Positions 9,186 to 16,677 of a stretch of DNA of 64,000 nucleotides are shown piece after piece (position 1 is the stretch's first letter; every line of letters starts with the position of its first letter). Made by a program: the position numbers and the translations under genes. The notes below the pieces were generated by a model. That model was not told the DNA's origin and did no database searches. It saw nothing but the letters and a program-made list of their open reading frames with translations. This DNA comes from Kumtagia sp052180275 (GTDB lineage: Bacteria > Pseudomonadota > Alphaproteobacteria > Rhizobiales > Rhizobiaceae), in assembly GCF_052180275.1 (NCBI RefSeq), contig NZ_CP197465.1, forward strand, positions 5,952,001-6,016,000, read 5' to 3'.

Positions 9186-10985
9186 TCAATTGATCTTCAC
9201 GATGGTGCCGTTGATGATCATCGTCGCACCGGCCTCGTGCTGCGACAGCAGCTTCGAATTCGACTTGAACTGCAGGCTGGTGCTGATCTCGACGCTGGGC
9301 GACTCGATCTTGATCGACATCGGATCCATCGTGATGACACTCTTGCCGCAGGTGATCGTGATCTTGGTCTTGGCCGTTATCTTGAGTTCGTTGCCGACAT
9401 CCAGCGTATCGTCGTTCTTGATGGTCGTTTCGCGGTCGACCTTGACCAGCCGTTTCTCGTTGTTTTCGATGGTCGAATCGAGATCCTTCTGGCCATGGAA
9501 CCGGACGAGCTCCGATCCCTTCGAATCGTCCATCACAAATTCGTTGTAGCCGCCTCCCCCCGTGGTCGAGTTGGTCTTCCAGCCGGAAATGTTCTTCTTT
9601 CCGGGCAGTTCGAAGGGGGGCATGTTGTCGGCGTTGTAGACGCCGCCGACGACGATCGGCTGGTCCGGATCGCCTTCGAGGAATTCGACGAGCACCTCGT
9701 GTCCGACCCGTGGCGTGAAGATCGCGCCAAAATTCTGGCCGGCGAAGACCTGCGCGACGCGGACGCGCCGTGACTCGTCGGATTTGCGGTCCCAATGGAA
9801 ACGCACGAGGATGCGGCCGTATTTATCGCAGTCGATCTCGCCTTCGCCCACCACCTTGGCGGTCTGCGGCCCGCGGATGAACGGCTTTTGCGTCACCGCG
9901 GCCGGCGCGAAGGGCTGGTCGGAGCGCATGAACTCGTATGCGCCCTTGTAACCTTCGCCGCTGCCCGTACCGGAGCGATAGCTCTCGCCTTCAAAACTGT
10001 GGGAGGCCCGCAGCACCAGATACTGCTCGTTCTGGTCGTCCTCGGGATGGCCGACGAGGTTGACCAGCGCGCCGGGATAGAGGCTGGCGCAATCGCCTTC
10101 CGCATGGAAATGGCTGTCCTCGGCACGGTTGCGGTCGAGCTGGACCTGGGCGTAGTCGTTGCCGTCCGACTGTTCCACATAGCGGCCGGGGAAGACGTAG
10201 CTCTCCAGCGTGCCATGCTCGTATTTGGCGTCGCCGGTCTTCTCCGCCTTCATGTTGGCCGACGGCTTCTTGAAGTCGTAGTCGGTCATCGCGACCTTGC
10301 CGGTGGTGAATTTGCGTTCGGGGCGCCACAAAGCGAGATGTTCCGTCTCGCGGCGATGCTGGGCATCGACGGAGATGAACGGCCGCGATCCGCGCGCCAC
10401 CGGGATGTAGGCGGAGCTTCCGTCGCCCATGATCAGCTTGTGGGCACCGTTCGTATGCCGGAAATGATAGCTTATGCCGTGCTCCTCCATGAGCCGGCAG
10501 ACAAAGTCCATGTCGCTCTCGCGGTACTGCGCGCAATATTCCAGCGTCGGATAGCCGCGCGACAGCGATGGCTGGAAATCGGCAAGGCCGCCATGGTCGC
10601 CGAATATCTTCTCGATGATCTGCGGCGCGGTCATCTCGTGGAAGATCAGCGAATTGACCCGCTTGGAGAGCATCCACAGCCAGGGGCGCAGGACCAGTTC
10701 ATAGATGTTGCCTTCCACCCTGGTGCCGGTCCACCGGGCTTCGGCCAGCATGCCGTCGAAGACGCGCTTGTCGCCGTCCACCGTCGTCAGCGTCAGCGTG
10801 CAGTGCTTGCCGATCGCTTCGTCGAAGCGGAGGACCTTCTTTTCGTCGTTGACGGCTTCGATGCGGTATTCGAAGAGCTGGCTCAGGCCCTCGCTGCCTT
10901 CGAACGAGATCAGCGCCAGGCGGTCGCCGCCGAGCGGCGTCTCGAGCTTTCCTTTCCGCTGGTCTTGGGTATAGGGACTGGCCAT
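9186..10985 (-). CDS. vgrG: VgrG spike protein (TssI)
   Basis: Forms the trimeric spike at the tip of the Hcp tube. The start was placed at 10985 because AAGGAG lies 11 bases upstream of that ATG, giving 599 residues beginning MASPYTQDQRKG; an in-frame upstream ATG at 11024 has weaker support. The gp27-like half spans about residues 1-380 (LALISFEGSEGLSQLFEYRI, YRESDMDFVCRLMEEHGI). The gp5 OB-fold part contains DKYGRILVRFHWDRKSDESR and the diagnostic RVGHEVLVEFLEGDPDQPIV. The tail is a short beta-helix ending at about residue 599 with no added effector domain, so any cargo must attach noncovalently, for example through the PAAR protein at 48705-49214. It is the first gene of the minus-strand vgrG-DUF6931-tagH unit. 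Confidence 0.95.
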   Translation of the reverse strand: MASPYTQDQRKGKLETPLGGDRLALISFEGSEGLSQLFEYRIEAVNDEKKVLRFDEAIGKHCTLTLTTVDGDKRVFDGMLAEARWTGTRVEGNIYELVLRPWLWMLSKRVNSLIFHEMTAPQIIEKIFGDHGGLADFQPSLSRGYPTLEYCAQYRESDMDFVCRLMEEHGISYHFRHTNGAHKLIMGDGSSAYIPVARGSRPFISVDAQHRRETEHLALWRPERKFTTGKVAMTDYDFKKPSANMKAEKTGDAKYEHGTLESYVFPGRYVEQSDGNDYAQVQLDRNRAEDSHFHAEGDCASLYPGALVNLVGHPEDDQNEQYLVLRASHSFEGESYRSGTGSGEGYKGAYEFMRSDQPFAPAAVTQKPFIRGPQTAKVVGEGEIDCDKYGRILVRFHWDRKSDESRRVRVAQVFAGQNFGAIFTPRVGHEVLVEFLEGDPDQPIVVGGVYNADNMPPFELPGKKNISGWKTNSTTGGGGYNEFVMDDSKGSELVRFHGQKDLDSTIENNEKRLVKVDRETTIKNDDTLDVGNELKITAKTKITITCGKSVITMDPMSIKIESPSVEISTSLQFKSNSKLLSQHEAGATMIINGTIVKIN

Positions 10986-11137
10986 GGCAGCGAAATCTCC
11001 TTGAAGCCGAGGCGCCGGTTTCACGGCGCTTCCCTCCGACCGACGGACGCCCAGGAAAGCAGGCGCAATATCGACGATACGGCTGCTTCTTTTCCAGCCG
11101 ATGTCTCAACGCCGGCGATTCGTATCCAAACCGATCT

Positions 11138-11165
11138 TCTATAAACCAGTGTAAGTGTTCAACAA
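11138..11165 (-). promoter_or_regulatory. Possible promoter for the vgrG unit
   Basis: On the minus strand, TTGTTG (11160-11165) is followed by a 16-base spacer and TATAGA (11138-11143), about 150 bases upstream of the vgrG start in the divergent intergenic region. This is a moderate match to a housekeeping promoter by eye only. Confidence 0.3.
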
Positions 11166-11221
11166 TCGACCAAACGAACGCCGCAGGAAAACGGCGTCGT
11201 CAAGTTACGGCCTTAGTTTCG

Positions 11222-11250
11222 TTGACACAATCTACCCTAGCTCCTATCAT
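11222..11250 (+). promoter_or_regulatory. Strong housekeeping-type promoter for the main T6SS operon
   Basis: TTGACA (11222-11227), a 17-base spacer and TATCAT (11245-11250) form a near-consensus sigma-70 promoter 50 bases upstream of the OmpA-like gene. It argues for the ATG at 11300 as that gene's start and for constitutive-type transcription into tssA and beyond. Confidence 0.65.
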
Positions 11251-11299
11251 TTTTGTCTCATCACTATCACTCGCCGTTGTCAAAAGGGATCAAGGTGCT

Positions 11300-11824
11300 A
11301 TGCGCAAGGTAATTTTCGCATCGGTCCTCGCTGCCACAAGCTTCTGGGGACTGGCGGTCGCAGCAGCCGATCCGCAGATGAAATCCGAGCAGATCGTCAA
11401 GTATTTCGCCAATACCGCGGATCTCGGCGCAAAGCGTGGAATCTGCATCGGCACCATGGACGAATGCAACAAGGATCAGCCGGCGCCGACCGGGCTGGAC
11501 ATGCTGATCAACTTCGACCTCGACTCGGCCGACCTGACCGAGCAGGCACGTGCCAACCTCAACGAGTTCGCCAAGGCGCTGAAGGACGAGCGTCTGCGCG
11601 CCGCGACGTTCGTCGTCGAAGGCTACACCGATGCGTCAGGCGACGAGCAATACAATGATCAATTGTCGGCTCGGCGCGCCCAGTCGGTCACGGCGTTCCT
11701 GCTCGCCAATGGCATCAGCCGGGATAAGGTGGAAGCGATGGGACTGGGCGAGAAGAACCCTCGCGTCCCCGATCCCTATGATCCGGTCAATCGCCGCGTC
11801 GAGATGAGAATCAAGATTCAGTAA
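11300..11824 (+). CDS. OmpA-family peptidoglycan-binding protein at the head of the T6SS operon
   Basis: 174 residues with an N-terminal signal peptide (MRKVIFASVLAATSFWGLAVAAA) and a C-terminal OmpA-like domain (about residues 65-174). The domain shows NFDLDSADLTEQARANLNEF, VEGYTDASG, LSARRAQSVTAFLLANGI and NRRVEMRI, with the Asp and Arg that bind diaminopimelate in this family. No lipobox is seen, so it is probably soluble in the periplasm. The ATG at 11300 follows AAGGGATCAAGG and lies just below a good promoter; the longer open frame would put the promoter inside the gene. It precedes tssA by 102 bp. It may help anchor the membrane complex to the wall in a system that lacks TssJ; that role is inference. 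Confidence 0.85.
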   Translation: MRKVIFASVLAATSFWGLAVAAADPQMKSEQIVKYFANTADLGAKRGICIGTMDECNKDQPAPTGLDMLINFDLDSADLTEQARANLNEFAKALKDERLRAATFVVEGYTDASGDEQYNDQLSARRAQSVTAFLLANGISRDKVEAMGLGEKNPRVPDPYDPVNRRVEMRIKIQ

Positions 11825-11926
11825 CCTCGGAACTGAAGCCGCGACACGAAGCGGAAACGCAACGCGCGGTATGGTCCATACAGGCGCTCAGTTCGGTGGG
11901 CGCCAGTCTTGAGATCAAATACCGCG

Positions 11927-13267
11927 ATGCGATTCGACAGTCTGCTCACCCCCGTCTCAGAGACCGAGCCTTGCGGCCCGGATCTCGACGAGGTCGGCGA
12001 CAACCAGTATCTCAACTACATGCTCGGCGCCGAAAACCGGATACCGCTCAGGTATCTCGACCCGGTAACCGGCGCGCCCGACAACACCATCAAGATCGAC
12101 CTGAAGGCCGAAACCAAGTCGATCGGCGAATTCCTCCAGCAGTCGCGCGACCTGCGGCTGCTGACCCTGGAGGCCCGCTTCCAGTCGCTGGCCGGGCAGT
12201 TGACCGGGTTCTCCGAATGCCTGCAGGCGATCGCGGCGCTGATCGAGAAATACTGGGAAGACGTCCATCCGCGCGGATATGAGGGCGATTTCACGCTGCG
12301 CCAGAACATGATCGGCGTGCTGGAGGATCGCAAGACGGTGATCTTGCCGCTGCAATACGCGCCGATCATTCGCGACCAGCGGGCCGGGGCGATCAGCCTC
12401 CGCAGCCACGCGGTCGCCACCGGCGCAGCCACGCCGCTCGAGGACGAGCGCAACCTCGACATCAACCAGATCATCGAGACGCTGCGCAGCGAGTCGCATC
12501 GTGCGGAGATCGACGGGGTCCACGCCTCGGTGGCGGCGGCACGCAACGCCATCACCACCATCCAGTCGGCTTTCGACCAGGCGACCAACTACGAGTATTC
12601 GCCCAATTTCGAACTGCTCGGCGGCGTCCTTGATCAATTGCTGAAATTCATCGAGAGCGCCCGCCCCGAGCTTGGCGGCGCAGGCGCCGAACCGGAAGAG
12701 ACGGCGGTCTCGACGGGCGCGGACGGAGAAACCGGCGCGGCGGAAGGATCGTCCCCGGCACCCCTCGGCAGGGCACAGGCGAAAGCCGAGGCGGTCACGA
12801 TTGCCAGCCATGCATCGGCAGCCGCCGCACTTCTCGCCGCGGAGCAATATTTCGGCCGCTCGGAGCCGTCGTCGCCGGCGCTGATCCTCGTTCACCAGGC
12901 ACGGCTGCTCGTCGGCAAGCCGCTTGTGGCGGCGCTGGAAGCGCTGCTGCCGGACAATGTCGAATATGCCTCGATCGTGGTCGACTCCTCGGTCGGGTTT
13001 GAGTTCAACATGGCCAAGATGCGGGCGATCACCGAGGACTACGCCTCGACTGCCGAGGAGGCTGCCGAGAACAGCGATCCGCCCCCCGATTTCAAGGCCG
13101 AAACACGCGCCCAAGCCGTCGCGCTGATGAACGGGGTCGCGGGCTTTTTCCGCAGCGTCGAGCCGTCGAGCCCCATACCCATGGTGCTTGGCCGAGCCGA
13201 ACGTTTTACGAGCCAGAACTTCCAGTCGATCATTGCCGATCTGATGCCGAAGAAGGCCAGCGAGTGA
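11927..13267 (+). CDS. tssA: TssA baseplate/cap protein (ImpA N-terminal type)
   Basis: Organises baseplate and tail polymerisation in T6SSs. The ImpA_N region is clear: LLTPVSETEPCGPDLDEVGD at the N-terminus, then IGEFLQQSRDLRLLTLEARF and YWEDVHPRGYEGDFTLRQN. A Glu/Gly-rich linker (about residues 250-280) leads to the C-terminal part (about 290-446), which ends PSSPIPMVLGRAERFTSQNF, a segment typical of TssA proteins. The ATG at 11927 gives 446 residues; a TTG six codons upstream is possible but less likely. It is followed by tssB after 77 bp. Confidence 0.92.
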   Translation: MRFDSLLTPVSETEPCGPDLDEVGDNQYLNYMLGAENRIPLRYLDPVTGAPDNTIKIDLKAETKSIGEFLQQSRDLRLLTLEARFQSLAGQLTGFSECLQAIAALIEKYWEDVHPRGYEGDFTLRQNMIGVLEDRKTVILPLQYAPIIRDQRAGAISLRSHAVATGAATPLEDERNLDINQIIETLRSESHRAEIDGVHASVAAARNAITTIQSAFDQATNYEYSPNFELLGGVLDQLLKFIESARPELGGAGAEPEETAVSTGADGETGAAEGSSPAPLGRAQAKAEAVTIASHASAAAALLAAEQYFGRSEPSSPALILVHQARLLVGKPLVAALEALLPDNVEYASIVVDSSVGFEFNMAKMRAITEDYASTAEEAAENSDPPPDFKAETRAQAVALMNGVAGFFRSVEPSSPIPMVLGRAERFTSQNFQSIIADLMPKKASE

Positions 13268-13344
13268 GCAAAGATTCGGGCGTGAAACAGTTTGACAAGC
13301 CGCCGCAACTTCGTGTTCCATGCGGCACAAAGAGGAGCTGAACG

Positions 13345-13884
13345 ATGTCAGACAGCGGTCAGAAATTCATCAAACGCAATCGTCCTCCTCGTGTTCAAAT
13401 CTCGTATGAGGATCCGTACAACGCCGAAAAGCAGGTTGAACTGCCTTTCGTCATGGGTATACTGTCCGACCTCTCGGGCAACGCTTCAAAGGCTGTAAAA
13501 GCGCCGATGGCCGAGCGGAAGTTCTCGAATGTCGACATGGACAATTTCGAAGACTACATGTCGAGCGTAGAGCCCGCAGTGACTTTCCGGACGCCGAACA
13601 AGTTGAGCGGCGACGGCAACGAGCAGCTTGGTGTCAGCCTCACCTTCAAGCGCATGGAGGACTTCACTCCCGGCGCGATCGCAAGACAGGTCCCTGCCCT
13701 GCGTGCGCTTCTCGAGGCGCGCGAGCAGCTTGCCAACCTCCAGCGCTACATGGACGGCAAAGTGGCGGCCGAGGACCAGCTCAAGAAACTGCTTGCCGAT
13801 CCGGAGCTCATGAAAGCGCTCAAGGAACGGCGCGACGCCGCCGTCGCGGCCAGCCCGCCTGCCGAAACCGAAGACAACGCGTAA
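13345..13884 (+). CDS. tssB: TssB contractile sheath small subunit (ImpB/VipA)
   Basis: One of two sheath proteins that contract to fire the Hcp tube. At 179 residues it has the standard TssB length. The family marks KFIKRNRPPRVQISYEDPYN and ELPFVMGILSDLSGN stand at the N-terminus, followed by FSNVDMDNFEDYMSSVEPAV and LSVSL-type strands. It starts at an ATG behind AAAGAGGAG. The tssC gene begins 42 bp downstream on the same strand, the universal tssB-tssC pairing. Confidence 0.97.
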   Translation: MSDSGQKFIKRNRPPRVQISYEDPYNAEKQVELPFVMGILSDLSGNASKAVKAPMAERKFSNVDMDNFEDYMSSVEPAVTFRTPNKLSGDGNEQLGVSLTFKRMEDFTPGAIARQVPALRALLEAREQLANLQRYMDGKVAAEDQLKKLLADPELMKALKERRDAAVAASPPAETEDNA

Positions 13885-13926
13885 CGTTTCGTCGCAAGGC
13901 AGCGCAACACAGCGGAGGCAAAACAC

Positions 13927-15423
13927 GTGGCGACCAAACTTAACCCGGACAAGGCCCAAAGTGGCGGAACTGCCGTTCAGGAGACCGAGGATTTCTCGGC
14001 GCTGCTGAAGCAGAGCTTCAAGCCGCGCAGCGAACGCGCCGCGACGGAGGTCGAGAATGCCGTCAACACGCTGGTCCAGCAGGCGCTTGCCGACACGACC
14101 CTGATCAAGGACGATGTGCTCGACACCATCGACGAGATGATCGCGCGCCTCGACGAGAAGCTGTCGGAGCAGGTCAACGAGATCCTGCACAACGAAACCT
14201 TCCAGCAGATCGAGGCCGCCTGGCGCGGGCTTCACTACATCGTCTACAATTCCGAGACAGACGCCACCCTGAAGCTGCGCGTGCTCAACGTCTCCAAGCA
14301 GGAACTGTACCGCGACCTGCGGCTCTATCCGGATGCGAAGTGGGACCAGAGCCCGCTTTTCAAGGCGGTCTACGAGCAGGAATTCGGACAGCTCGGCGGC
14401 CACCCCTACGGCGCACTGATCGGCGACTACCATTTCGACCATTCGGCAGTCGACATCCGGCTGCTGCGGGACCTGGGCAAGATCGCGGCGGCGGCGCATG
14501 CGCCGATGATTTCGGGTGCGGCTCCCGGCCTGATGGGCATGGATTCCTGGACCGAGCTCTCCAATCCGCGCGACCTCAGCAAGATCTTCGATACGCCTGA
14601 CTATGCGGCCTGGAAGTCGCTGCGCGACTCCGAGAACTCGCGCTATGTCGGCCTGTGCATGCCGCGCGTGCTTGCCCGCCAGCCCTACGGCGCCAAGTCG
14701 CTGCCGGTCGAGGAGTTCAATTTCGAGGAACAGACCGACGGCCATACCGGCCAGAAGTATTCCTGGATGAACGCCGCCTACGCGATGGCCGCCAACATCA
14801 ACCGCGCCTACAAGGAATATGGCTGGACGGTCCGCATCCGCGGCGTGCAGTCGGGTGGCGAGGTCATCAACCTGCCGACCCACACCTTCCCGACCGACGA
14901 TGGCGGCGTCGACCTGAAATGCCCGACCGAGATCGCCATCAGCGACCGGCGCGAGAACGAGCTTTCCCGCTCCGGCCTGCTGCCGCTGATCCATCGCAAG
15001 AACACCGACAAGGCGGCTTTCATCGGCGCGCAGTCGCTGTACCGGCCCAAGAAATACGACAAGGAAGAGGCCACGGCCGCCGACAATCTGTCGGCCCGTA
15101 TCCCCTACATGTTCGCGATTTCGCGCTTCAGCCACTACCTCAAGTGCATGGTGCGCGATCAGATCGGCGAGACCAAGGAGCGTCTGGAACTGGAGCGCTG
15201 GCTGCAAGGCTGGATCAACCAGTATGTGGACGCCGATCCGGCAAACTCGTCGAACATAACGAAAGCGCGCAAGCCGCTCGCGGCGGCCCGCGTGGACGTT
15301 TTCGAAGATGCGGAGAACCCCGGATTCTACGGGGCACGTTTCTATCTACGCCCGCATTTCCAACTGGAAGGCATGGATATCGGCATGAGTCTGGTCTCGC
15401 GACTGCCCGCAAAGGCGGAATGA
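13927..15423 (+). CDS. tssC: TssC contractile sheath large subunit (ImpC/VipB)
   Basis: Partner of TssB in the contractile sheath. 498 residues starting with GTG behind AGCGGAGG. Clear family segments: AAWRGLHYIVYNSETDATLK, PYGALIGDYHFDHS, ISGAAPGLMGMDSWTEL, FMARLPYG-type LARQPYGAKSLPVEEFNFEE, and the C-terminal RPHFQLEGMDIGMSLVSRLP. Length is normal for the family. The 83-bp gap to hcp ends in a strong ribosome site for hcp. Confidence 0.97.
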   Translation: MATKLNPDKAQSGGTAVQETEDFSALLKQSFKPRSERAATEVENAVNTLVQQALADTTLIKDDVLDTIDEMIARLDEKLSEQVNEILHNETFQQIEAAWRGLHYIVYNSETDATLKLRVLNVSKQELYRDLRLYPDAKWDQSPLFKAVYEQEFGQLGGHPYGALIGDYHFDHSAVDIRLLRDLGKIAAAAHAPMISGAAPGLMGMDSWTELSNPRDLSKIFDTPDYAAWKSLRDSENSRYVGLCMPRVLARQPYGAKSLPVEEFNFEEQTDGHTGQKYSWMNAAYAMAANINRAYKEYGWTVRIRGVQSGGEVINLPTHTFPTDDGGVDLKCPTEIAISDRRENELSRSGLLPLIHRKNTDKAAFIGAQSLYRPKKYDKEEATAADNLSARIPYMFAISRFSHYLKCMVRDQIGETKERLELERWLQGWINQYVDADPANSSNITKARKPLAAARVDVFEDAENPGFYGARFYLRPHFQLEGMDIGMSLVSRLPAKAE

Positions 15424-15494
15424 TCGCAATCCCTTCGCCGGGATCCAGAGCACTCACAACAACGAACAGCCGCTGACGCGCTGTTTCAACTGTC

Positions 15495-15500
15495 AGGAGG
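15495..15500 (+). promoter_or_regulatory. Strong ribosome binding site of hcp
   Basis: A perfect AGGAGG lies 6 bases before the hcp ATG, the strongest Shine-Dalgarno match in the T6SS operon. It fits the need for many Hcp copies per machine. Confidence 0.75.
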
Positions 15501-15506
15501 ACTGCT

Positions 15507-15989
15507 ATGGCGCAAGACATGTTTATCAAGATTGGCACGCTCAAGGGCGAAGGCCAAGACAAGGAATTTCCAGGCTGGATCGATGTCCTCGCCTGGTCGC
15601 TCGGCGGTTCGCAGAGCGGCACGGCCAGCCAGGGCGGCGGCATGGGCGGCGGCAAGGTGAACCTGCAGGATTTTTCCTTCACCAAGTACACCGACATCGT
15701 CACCCCGAAGCTCTGGGGCAAGATGTGCACCGGCGAACACTATGACGTCGTCGAGTTCAAGGCGCGCAAAGCCGGCGGCAAGCCGTTCGTGTACCTTGAG
15801 ATCAAGATGGAAGACGTGATCGTCACCAGCGTGTCGACGGGTGGCAGCGGCGGCGAAGACCGCACGACCGAGAACGTCACTCTGAACTTCAAGAAGTTCA
15901 AGAAGAAGTACAATCAGCAGTCGAAGTCCGGCGGTCTGGAGACCAGCGACGACTTCACGTTCGATATCGCCAAGAACGCGCAAGCGTAA
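15507..15989 (+). CDS. hcp: Hcp inner-tube protein (TssD)
   Basis: Hexameric ring protein that stacks into the T6SS inner tube and is expelled on firing. 160 residues with the Hcp family pattern: MFIKIGTLKGEGQDKEFPGW, IDVLAWSLG, the FTKYTDIVTPKLW segment, and C-terminal strands VYLEIKMEDVIVTSVSTGG and ENVTLNFKKFKKKYN. No effector extension is fused. It is in the tss operon after tssC, with its own strong ribosome site and an intrinsic terminator directly behind it (16052-16086), so it is probably made in excess over the downstream baseplate genes. Confidence 0.97.
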   Translation: MAQDMFIKIGTLKGEGQDKEFPGWIDVLAWSLGGSQSGTASQGGGMGGGKVNLQDFSFTKYTDIVTPKLWGKMCTGEHYDVVEFKARKAGGKPFVYLEIKMEDVIVTSVSTGGSGGEDRTTENVTLNFKKFKKKYNQQSKSGGLETSDDFTFDIAKNAQA

Positions 15990-16026
15990 GGTTCGCAATA
16001 GCCTGTCCTTCGCAGCGTGCGCGTAT

Positions 16027-16086
16027 CCGCCTCCCCCCTCCGGGGAGGCGGAACTGCCGGCCCGCAGGGACCGGCAGTTGCTTTTT
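16027..16086 (+). terminator. Tandem hairpins and intrinsic terminator after hcp
   Basis: Two perfect hairpins follow hcp. The first is a 10-bp stem (16027-16036 with 16042-16051). The second is a 9-bp stem AACTGCCGG / CCGGCAGTT (16052-16060 with 16071-16079), followed by GCTTTTT (16080-16086), a textbook intrinsic terminator. It lies 30 bp before tssE, inside the operon, and would cut transcription between hcp and tssE-tssF-tssG-clpV. Confidence 0.8.
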
Positions 16087-16115
16087 GGTGATGACCCCGT
16101 CGACCCAACGGATGA

Positions 16116-16670
16116 GTGGGTATGCGAAAAGCCAGGAATGAGGGCCACTACCAGGCTCCTCTGATGTCTGCATTCCGGGAAGCCTTCGAGGCTCACGACG
16201 CAAGGGACAACGCCGTTCGCGTCGTCGATGGCGAGCGGGTAATCGAGGGCCGCAACTCGCGGCAGCGCCGCAGCGACGAGCCGGCGCTGAAGCGCGACCT
16301 TTCGGTCGATCTCGTCGCCTTGCTCAACACGATCAACCTTGCCTCGACCATCCCGCTCGACGGGCTGGACTACGTGCGCGATTCCGTCCTGAACTACGGC
16401 CTTCCCGACATCACCCACCTGACCAGCGAGGAAGTCGGCGTCGACGGCATCCGCGACCAGCTCGCTCACGTGCTCACCACCTTCGAGCCGAGGCTGATCT
16501 CCGAGACGATCAGCGTCGACAAGGAGATCCGCACCAACGAGGTCGACCAGCGTGTGCAGTTCACCGTTGCCGGCGAGATGTTCTGCACGCCGGTCGATGT
16601 CGCCGTGAACTTCGTCGCCGAACTGGAGATCAGTTCGGGCAAGGTCAACCTGACCCGGCTTCCGGCGTAG
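16116..16670 (+). CDS. tssE: TssE baseplate protein (gp25-like)
   Basis: Wedge component homologous to phage T4 gp25. The gp25/lysozyme-like fold pattern is visible: SVDLVALLNTINLAS, VRDSVLNYGLPDIT, LTTFEPRLISETISV and QRVQFTVAGEMFCTPVDVAV. The frame can start at GTG 16116, ATG 16122 or ATG 16164; no ribosome site decides between them, and the last gives a length nearer to the usual TssE. Ends 7 bp before tssF. It lies just downstream of the hcp terminator and depends on read-through or an unseen promoter. Confidence 0.9.
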   Translation: MGMRKARNEGHYQAPLMSAFREAFEAHDARDNAVRVVDGERVIEGRNSRQRRSDEPALKRDLSVDLVALLNTINLASTIPLDGLDYVRDSVLNYGLPDITHLTSEEVGVDGIRDQLAHVLTTFEPRLISETISVDKEIRTNEVDQRVQFTVAGEMFCTPVDVAVNFVAELEISSGKVNLTRLPA

Positions 16671-16677
16671 ACCCGCG

